Below are positions 1-4,308 of a DNA stretch of 8,218 nt, piece by piece. Each line of letters starts with the position of its first letter. Position 1 is the first letter of the stretch. Under the pieces are notes generated by a model, which did no database searches, was not told the DNA's origin, and saw only the letters and a list, made by a program, of their open reading frames with translations. The translations under genes and the position numbers were made by a program. This DNA is from Nitrososphaeraceae archaeon (GTDB taxonomy: Archaea; Thermoproteota; Nitrososphaeria; Nitrososphaerales; Nitrososphaeraceae): NCBI GenBank assembly GCA_030038695.1, contig JASHSN010000584.1, positions 1-8,218 on the forward strand, written 5' to 3'.

Positions 1-108
1 CCCTGTCCACTCGTTTATCCTGAAATCTCTGCCTATTGAATATATGCAGTTGTTGTAATTCCTTTCAGTTTAGGGATTGGAAGTTGCCAGCTATTGTTTA
101 GAGCAAGA
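1..108. other. window-edge stretch with no supported gene
   Basis: No gene can be supported here. A short plus-strand frame is open from base 2 to a TAA at 56-58 and could be the last codons of a gene entering from the left, but its 18 residues match nothing I recognise. A minus-strand frame is also open to the window edge, without an ATG. The stretch lies just downstream of the minus-strand PDCD5-like gene, so it would hold that gene's terminator, but I see no clear T-run or hairpin. Confidence 0.4.
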
Positions 109-540
109 TTAGGTATCACTTGACAACTCTTCGTATTTTTGTTTTAGTTTATCTTGTAATGAAATTATCTTGCCGTGATCTTCAATTTGGATGGTCGTAT
201 TAATTCTTACGTTCACTCCAACAGATCGGAATAATGCTAGCAATTCTCTTCCTGATATTCTATTCTTGATCTCCATGCTTTTAATCAATTCTACGATTTT
301 ACGAACTATCGTTCTTGTTTGGATAGGAAACTGAGCTTCTGCAATATCTAAAAATTCTTCCCCTTGGTCATATAGATACTTGGATAAATACTCCCGATCA
401 GTTTTGCTTTGTGCTATTTGTTGTTGTCTTATTATTTTGGCTTTCTTAAGTGAAACCGCTTGCTCCATTAGCTCTATCCTCTTTCGTGATTTCAGAAATT
501 CAATATCTTTCTGTTCTTCTTCTTTTTGTTGTTGCGGCAT
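109..540 (-). CDS. PDCD5/TFAR19-like DNA-binding protein (divergent)
   Basis: A small, charged, all-helical protein of 143 residues. Residues 1-47 are rich in Gln, Glu, Lys and Arg and should form one long helix, like the N-terminal helix of the PDCD5/TFAR19 family. Residues 48-123 follow the family pattern: a helix around YLSKYLYDQG, a second around FPIQTRTIVRKIVELI, then ISGRELLALFRSVG and a final strand-like INTTIQIE. Archaeal members are ~110-residue double-stranded DNA-binding proteins of the information-processing machinery, and the human one is linked to apoptosis. Unusual here are a C-terminal helix of about 20 residues (124-143) in place of the short basic tail, and no ribosomal-protein neighbour in view. 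ATG at 538-540 is the only sensible start; TAA at 109-111. The assignment rests on remembered family patterns, so it is moderate. The alternative is an unrelated lineage-specific coiled-coil protein. Confidence 0.55.
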   Translation of the reverse strand: MPQQQKEEEQKDIEFLKSRKRIELMEQAVSLKKAKIIRQQQIAQSKTDREYLSKYLYDQGEEFLDIAEAQFPIQTRTIVRKIVELIKSMEIKNRISGRELLALFRSVGVNVRINTTIQIEDHGKIISLQDKLKQKYEELSSDT

Positions 541-558
541 TAATCTTTAGTTCCGACT

Positions 559-570
559 CCTTTTATTCTG
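559..570 (-). promoter_or_regulatory. putative TATA-like box for the PDCD5-like gene
   Basis: On the minus strand this reads CAGAATAAAAGG, centred about 25 bases ahead of the ATG at 540, the spacing expected for a leaderless archaeal transcript. A second AT-rich candidate, CTATATTTG, lies further upstream at about 581-589 and would give a leader of about 20 bases. A GGAG further in is too far from the ATG to be a convincing ribosome binding site. Confidence 0.35.
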
Positions 571-814
571 ATGAAAGTTCAAATATAGTAGTGAATCATT
601 GTTCCTAATCGTATAGTGATATTCGGTAATGATATTTGTTTTGTAGGTCTTTAGTGCATTGCAGTGCAGATCACACTCAATTAGAAGAGACCTCAAGACA
701 TAAAAAGTGAAATGTTTAAAATCACAAGTAAAATTGAACTCTTAATCAAAAATCCTAAACGATTTTGGCAATGAGTCATCGAATAATAAGATTCAGCTAA
801 TATTCACACAACCG

Positions 815-940
815 TCAGAACCTACCGATAGTGATTGCAACCATCAAAACACCGCCTACGAATACCATCAATTTTGTTAATATAGACCTTAGTTCCCTTT
901 CCCTAAGTGCATCTAGAGATATTATGAAAATCTGTTTCAG
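815..940 (-). pseudogene. MacB/FtsX-type ABC permease, N-terminal remnant
   Basis: A 41-codon minus-strand frame, closed by TGA at 815-817, reads like the first residues of a MacB/FtsX-type ABC permease: KQIFIISLDALRERELRS followed by the hydrophobic stretch ILTKLMVFVGGVLMVAI. The short amphipathic lead with ALRERxLRS/ILT running into transmembrane helix 1 is the hallmark of this family. The real protein should continue for several hundred residues, with a large extracytoplasmic domain and three more helices; nothing of that is seen. The codon where ATG is expected is CTG (938-940), and an in-frame TAG lies upstream, so there is no normal start. It lies about 200 bases downstream of the ABC ATPase gene on the same strand, exactly where that ATPase's permease would be expected. 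I infer a decayed partner gene. A chance match of 40 residues cannot be fully excluded. Confidence 0.5.
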
Positions 941-1022
941 GTTTCCATGATTCTTTTTTCCTTTCTGTAGACTGTACTCATGAAAGGCCTGCTATTTCTT
1001 GAAACTTTTTTCTCCAACAGTG

Positions 1023-1036
1023 ACAAAAATTTTTGT
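1023..1036. repeat. 14-bp perfect palindrome ACAAAAATTTTTGT
   Basis: ACAAAAATTTTTGT is perfectly self-complementary. It lies between the stop of the ABC ATPase gene and the permease remnant. It could be an operator or, read on the minus strand, contribute a short T-run to termination after the ATPase gene. In such AT-rich DNA it could also be chance. Confidence 0.3.
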
Positions 1037-1144
1037 TATTTCTCTGCATGCCTTGCCTAACAGTCATTTTTATATTCCTTTCTCCATCTGATGTTTATGT
1101 TTCCGTTTCTTTTAATGAACCTTCGAGTAATAAGGCTACTATTA

Positions 1145-1897
1145 CTACGTTTGAATATTAACAATCTCATTTTCAATAGCTCCATCTATGATATGGATTG
1201 CCCTATCTGTTGCTGCTGCAAGTTCAGGGTTATGTGTTACCATGATTACTGTCCTCTTAAATTCATGAGACAACATGGTCAGTAAATTAAAAACATCTCG
1301 TCCTGTTTTAGTATCCAAGTTTCCTGTAGGTTCATCAGCAAGGATCATTTTTGGATCGTTCATAAGTGCTCTAGCTATGGCAACTCTTTGCTGTTGACCA
1401 CCGCTTAGATTACTAGGTTTGTATTTGGCCTTATCCTTGATTCCTAGAAAGTCTAACAATTTCATAGCACGACGTTTTCTATCATCATCACTCATACCGC
1501 CTGTAATACCAGGAAATTCTACATTCTTAAGTACTGTTGTCCTATTAATCAAGTTATAAGATTGAAAAATAAAACCTATTGTGGTATTCCTCATGGTTGC
1601 AACTTGGGAATCATTTAATGAAAAAATATCGATTCCGTTGATGTATACTTTACCTGAAGATGGTCTGTCTAATGCTCCTATCATATTCAACAGTGTGGAT
1701 TTTCCGCTTCCGGAAGGACCCACAATAGATATAAATTCACCCCTATTCACTGAGAAGTTGACATTTCTAAGGGATACTACCTTACCCATTGAAGAGACAT
1801 ATATTTTGGTGAGATTTTCAACCTTTAAAATGATCCCTGTACTGTTGATATCCCCCATGCCGTAACTGTTTCCAGATTTAGTAACTGACATTGTCAT
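1145..1897 (-). CDS. ABC transporter ATP-binding protein, MacB/LolD type
   Basis: A cytoplasmic ATPase of 250 residues that would power a MacB/FtsX-like permease, moving substrate outward or extracting lipids or lipoproteins. All nucleotide-binding motifs are present and normal: Walker A GPSGSGKS at 60-67, Q-loop FQ at 111-112, signature LSGGQQQ at 164-170, Walker B ILADEP at 185-190, D-loop NLD at 193-195 and switch His222. IYVSSMGKVVSLRNVNF and the TGNLDTKTG stretch are typical of the MacB/LolD branch. ATG at 1895-1897 gives a tail about 13 residues longer than usual; Met14 (ATG at 1856-1858) is the classical start, but a TATA-like box at 1926-1936 favours the upstream one. No intact permease is in the window: the gene downstream is only a fragment. 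The substrate is unknown, and the protein may serve a permease encoded elsewhere. Confidence 0.9.
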   Translation of the reverse strand: MTMSVTKSGNSYGMGDINSTGIILKVENLTKIYVSSMGKVVSLRNVNFSVNRGEFISIVGPSGSGKSTLLNMIGALDRPSSGKVYINGIDIFSLNDSQVATMRNTTIGFIFQSYNLINRTTVLKNVEFPGITGGMSDDDRKRRAMKLLDFLGIKDKAKYKPSNLSGGQQQRVAIARALMNDPKMILADEPTGNLDTKTGRDVFNLLTMLSHEFKRTVIMVTHNPELAAATDRAIHIIDGAIENEIVNIQT

Positions 1898-1906
1898 TGG
1901 CCAATG
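1895..1906. promoter_or_regulatory. 12-bp palindrome over the ABC ATPase start codon
   Basis: CATTGGCCAATG is perfectly self-complementary and includes the ATPase start codon (ATG read on the minus strand). A dimeric regulator bound here would block a leaderless transcript at its first base. TGACAT at 1886-1891 and ATGTCA at 1922-1927 form a wider inverted pair around it. Operator function is inferred from position and symmetry only. Confidence 0.35.
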
Positions 1907-1925
1907 TTAGTTAGTGGGCCGATGT

Positions 1926-1936
1926 CATTATAATAG
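1926..1936 (-). promoter_or_regulatory. putative TATA-like box for the ABC ATPase gene
   Basis: On the minus strand this reads CTATTATAATG, centred about 34 bases ahead of the ATG at 1897. That suits an archaeal TATA box with transcription starting a few bases before the start codon. It lies between the start-codon palindrome and the large hairpin. Confidence 0.4.
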
Positions 1937-1937
1937 C

Positions 1938-1986
1938 CTAAGGAGTACAGCGTAATGCGGTGCATTACGGGAATGTACTCCGTTAG
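1938..1986. repeat. two-part inverted repeat (hairpin)
   Basis: Nested complementary arms: CTAAGGAGTACA at 1938-1949 pairs with TGTACTCC at 1974-1981 plus TTAG at 1983-1986 (one bulged G), and CGTAATGC at 1951-1958 pairs with GCATTACG at 1962-1969 around a three-base GGT loop. That is 20 base pairs broken by one small internal loop. Homology of the plus-strand ABC ATPase remnant begins exactly at the right foot. It could be a structured regulatory RNA, an operator, the scar or end of a small mobile element, or a hairpin at a deletion joint. No T-run follows on either strand, so a simple terminator is unlikely. Confidence 0.7.
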
Positions 1987-2305
1987 TTCATGAATTAGGG
2001 ACTACAATCTTTATTATTACACACGACATGTCAGAAGCAGATGAACTTTGTGATAGGATAGCTATAATAAATCATGGCAAGATATCTGCTATCGACACTC
2101 CAGTCAATCTAAAACGCAGTGTAGTAGGACAAGAAGGAGAAGGACAGGTTGTAACGATCAAGACACTTGATCCTGCGGTTACTGTGTCGGTTCTTGATAG
2201 AGATCTGGGAATTAAAGCTCAAGTCACAGCAGACAAGCGCTGGCTATTCCTACTGTGATCTTTGCTTCTTTTGCTACAATGGCCTTTAGAAAAGTTGAGA
2301 GATAG
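1983..2305 (+). pseudogene. decayed ABC-2 exporter: DrrA-type ATPase tail joined to permease tail
   Basis: From about 1983 one frame reads LVHELGTTIFIITHDMSEAD, then ELCDRIAIINHGKISAIDTP. This is the H-loop region (His in THDM) and following stretch of a DrrA/CcmA-type ABC-2 ATPase. Walker A, the signature and Walker B, which should precede it, are absent. The frame ends at TGA 2256-2258, short of the usual C-terminus. The frame one base back is open from 2216 and reads ALAIPTVIFASFATMAFRKV, ending VER and TAG at 2303-2305: a last transmembrane helix with the FRRVE-like ending of ABC-2 permeases. The joint lies near 2216-2236. I infer one operon that lost the front of the ATPase gene and the segment from the ATPase tail through most of the permease. 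An in-frame ATG at 2028 would give a 76-residue product with no catalytic motif. The ATPase part is clear; the permease part is less certain. Confidence 0.7.
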
Positions 2306-2356
2306 GTGGTGGACGAATAGATGGAAGGACTGATGGACGGAGTGTCGCTTTCTATG

Positions 2357-2830
2357 TCACAAGCTAGTTCTTTTTCTTTCGGAATACATTTGCACACCTA
2401 CAATTACAACAATAATAACAATAAAAGGTGCTACCATCATGTATATAAAAAAATCAGTGGGAAGCCTGCATGCTAACGACGACACAATTATTATTGCGGC
2501 AACAAACATAACTGCAAACCCGGTTGTTGTTGCTATAGCTGCAGATATGCTACGATGTAAAAGAGCTAACACCGACGATATAGAAAATAGACTAATTATC
2601 ATGCCGCCAACCATGACTACTCCAATCTGAGCCTGCGATGCCAATATGTTGAAGCCAAATGAGCATTTTTTGGTATCGAGAGCAAAGATTGTCGAAGCAG
2701 GGACCTGTGCTGCTATAGCAAAGAAAATAAATACCGCGCCTATAATCCCCACATTCACAGCGAGTATTGAATAATTAACAGATGATTTGTGTGAGTTACT
2801 ATTATTATGAGTTGACAATTTATCAATCAC
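2357..2830 (-). CDS. four-helix integral membrane protein, unknown function
   Basis: A 157-residue protein I do not recognise. After a polar Asn/Ser-rich lead (1-20) come four strongly hydrophobic segments at about 21-43, 67-91, 95-120 and 126-148, then a basic tail, SERKRTSL. The loop between helices 1 and 2 carries a KKC motif (Cys56) and another Cys lies at 121. The charge pattern suggests the basic C-terminus is cytoplasmic. The only sensible start is GTG at 2828-2830; the next Met is residue 73, inside helix 2. A GGAG sits only two bases before the GTG, unusually close, so a non-standard start a few codons on (TTG, codon 5) is possible. It follows phaC on the same strand by 66 bases and may be co-transcribed with it, but nothing in the sequence ties it to polyester metabolism. 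The length and regular helix pattern argue for a real gene. Confidence 0.65.
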   Translation of the reverse strand: MIDKLSTHNNSNSHKSSVNYSILAVNVGIIGAVFIFFAIAAQVPASTIFALDTKKCSFGFNILASQAQIGVVMVGGMIISLFSISSVLALLHRSISAAIATTTGFAVMFVAAIIIVSSLACRLPTDFFIYMMVAPFIVIIVVIVGVQMYSERKRTSL

Positions 2831-2896
2831 ATCTCCGTTCTACATAGGTCAATGGGATGGTTATTGAAGTAATTCCTGAACTAACATGCCTACGTG

Positions 2897-4258
2897 CTAC
2901 GATCTATGCTTTAACCAGTCACCTACCTTAGGCCATACCTCTTTATGGGCACGATGGCCCATTATCAGGCCAACATGGCCAGAGGGAAACTCTATAATGC
3001 TTTTGTCTTTACTTCCAACAACATCATTCAGAGCAGTGCTAGAAGGCGGTGCCACCAAATCGTCTTTTTGTGCTACTACATTAAGGTATGGTGCTTTGAC
3101 GCTTTTAAGATCAACACGATTACCATCAACTCTCATCTTATTATTTATGAATAAGTTCTCTTGATAACAATACTTTACAAATTCTCTGTATATTTCACCT
3201 ATTACAGGGGGGCTATCGTATAACCATGTCTCGGTAGCGAAGAATTCCAATGTAGACTCTGAGCCATGTGGTTGTTCAAAGAAGTGCGGATATTTATGAA
3301 TAATTTCGATAGGATTTCTTAATTCAAAAGCTGTATTTATCAATACAGCCGGAACATTTCCAAATGCATCCAAAAGAGCCTCTACATTCATGTTCTTGGT
3401 CCAAATACTCAACAGTGTGTCATCGACACTAAAGTCTCCTGGAGTGGCAATAGTGATAACATTCTTGACTTTCTCTGGATGCAATGCTGCATACATAAGC
3501 ACAAGATCTCCGCCCCAACAGTAACCAAACAACGACACTTTGTCTGATTTTGTAGTCTCTCTAATTAAGTCGACAGACTTATCCATGTAGCTATTTACAA
3601 AATGACCTATAGTCAGATCTTTATCGTAAGCAGAAGGCGTACCCCAATCCGTAGCGTAGATATCAAATCCCTGTTTTAGCAAATTTCTTACCACACTTAC
3701 CTCTGGAACTAAATCAAGAATGTAATGTCTGTTTATGAATGCATACACAATCAAGAGTGGAGCGATGTTAGATGTCTTAGCAGCAGTGGTTGTAGCACCT
3801 GTGGGAGAAATACTCCCATAGTGAAATAAGGAGTATTTCTCTAGCTCCGCTATCTTATGTGAAGGTGTTCTCCAAAAAGTATCCCTTACTGGTTCTATGA
3901 AATTATTATTCCAGTTTGCCCACCAAATAGAGAAGTTTTGGTACGTTTGACCGAAACCTGTGCTTTTTGATAGCGTGGAATAACTTGCAACGGTATCTGA
4001 AATTGTACTAACAAAATCTTCTTCTCTGAGTCTTAAGTTGAATATATTACTAATCCTACTCTTTACAATCTTTTCTAATTCTGGTAAATCTTTGGAAATA
4101 TTGTTGCCTTCAAGAATTGTCTTCAGATAAACTGAATACGCTTCTGAGAAAGTGTTAAATATCTTCTCATTAAATCGTGACGAGTTTGTCAATACGCTAT
4201 AAAAAGTATCTCGTAAATGAATGATATTGCTATCTATATTTAGAGGAAACATCATCAT
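2897..4258 (-). CDS. phaC: poly(3-hydroxyalkanoate) synthase, class III-like PhaC
   Basis: Polymerises hydroxyacyl-CoA (usually 3-hydroxybutyryl-CoA) into polyester, releasing CoA, at the surface of cytoplasmic storage granules. The alpha/beta-hydrolase core spans about 140-453 and tracks Allochromatium class III PhaC: PLLIVYAFINRHYILDL at 167-183, YATDWGTP at 201-208, lipase-like box GYCWGG at 245-250 with nucleophile Cys247, Asp399 in QKDDLVAP, and base His428 in FPSGHVG. The catalytic triad is complete. At 453 residues it is about 100 longer than bacterial class III PhaC (~355) and nearer haloarchaeal PhaC; the excess is a helical N-terminus (residues 10-130). The partner PhaE is not encoded in this window. 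Three ATGs lie in a row (4258, 4255, 4252); the promoter spacing suits the first. Transcription diverges from the acyl-CoA synthetase gene across 50 bases. Family confidence is high; polymer composition is unknown. Confidence 0.92.
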   Translation of the reverse strand: MMMFPLNIDSNIIHLRDTFYSVLTNSSRFNEKIFNTFSEAYSVYLKTILEGNNISKDLPELEKIVKSRISNIFNLRLREEDFVSTISDTVASYSTLSKSTGFGQTYQNFSIWWANWNNNFIEPVRDTFWRTPSHKIAELEKYSLFHYGSISPTGATTTAAKTSNIAPLLIVYAFINRHYILDLVPEVSVVRNLLKQGFDIYATDWGTPSAYDKDLTIGHFVNSYMDKSVDLIRETTKSDKVSLFGYCWGGDLVLMYAALHPEKVKNVITIATPGDFSVDDTLLSIWTKNMNVEALLDAFGNVPAVLINTAFELRNPIEIIHKYPHFFEQPHGSESTLEFFATETWLYDSPPVIGEIYREFVKYCYQENLFINNKMRVDGNRVDLKSVKAPYLNVVAQKDDLVAPPSSTALNDVVGSKDKSIIEFPSGHVGLIMGHRAHKEVWPKVGDWLKHRS

Positions 4259-4263
4259 GCGAC

Positions 4264-4294
4264 ATCTTTATTAAATTTAAGATTTAATAAAGAT
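4264..4294. promoter_or_regulatory. shared divergent promoter with a 13-bp perfect inverted repeat
   Basis: ATCTTTATTAAAT (4264-4276) and ATTTAATAAAGAT (4282-4294) are exact inverted copies around a TTAAG spacer, filling the 50-base gap between the divergent phaC and acyl-CoA synthetase genes. The AT-rich core near 4282-4288 is about 25 bases from both start codons (4258 and 4309), the spacing of an archaeal TATA box for leaderless transcripts in each direction. The symmetry also suits a dimeric regulator. No Shine-Dalgarno sequence is seen before either gene. The promoter role is inferred from spacing. Confidence 0.6.
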
Positions 4295-4308
4295 ATCATA
4301 GCTGCGCA

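Larger units (their letters stand above)
541..1144. other. 604-base stretch without an intact gene
   Basis: Apart from the likely promoter of the PDCD5-like gene and the permease remnant at 815-940, this stretch holds no gene I can support. It is AT-rich with many stops in all frames. I looked for a tRNA cloverleaf, box C/D motifs and tandem repeats and found none convincing. A perfect 14-bp palindrome lies at 1023-1036. A 29-codon minus-strand frame at 978-1067, with a Cys-His-Cys cluster and a purine-rich GGAGAAAGG upstream, is too short to call. Confidence 0.6.

Noticed and set aside
568..575. CTGATGA resembling a box C of a C/D small RNA
   Set aside because: No matching D box at a suitable distance and no C'/D' pair; it also lies in the promoter region of the PDCD5-like gene.
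978..1067. 29-codon minus-strand frame with a Cys-His-Cys cluster preceded by GGAGAAAGG
   Set aside because: Too short and unrecognised, in an AT-rich decayed region; only a translated search for conservation could rescue it.
1091..1285. Plus-strand 64-codon frame with a Cys cluster (CPICCCC)
   Set aside because: Most of it lies antisense to the 3' end of the ABC ATPase gene, whose product has strong family motifs; the cysteines mirror its codons.
1938..1986. Hairpin read as an intrinsic terminator
   Set aside because: No T-run follows on either strand, archaeal termination relies mainly on T-runs, and no intact gene ends next to it.
2311..2342. Near-repeat GATGGA... GATGGA in the gap before the membrane gene
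   Set aside because: Only two six-base copies, too short to be more than chance.
2439..2630. Plus-strand 63-codon frame
   Set aside because: Fully antisense to the four-helix membrane protein; its composition mirrors the hydrophobic codons of that gene.
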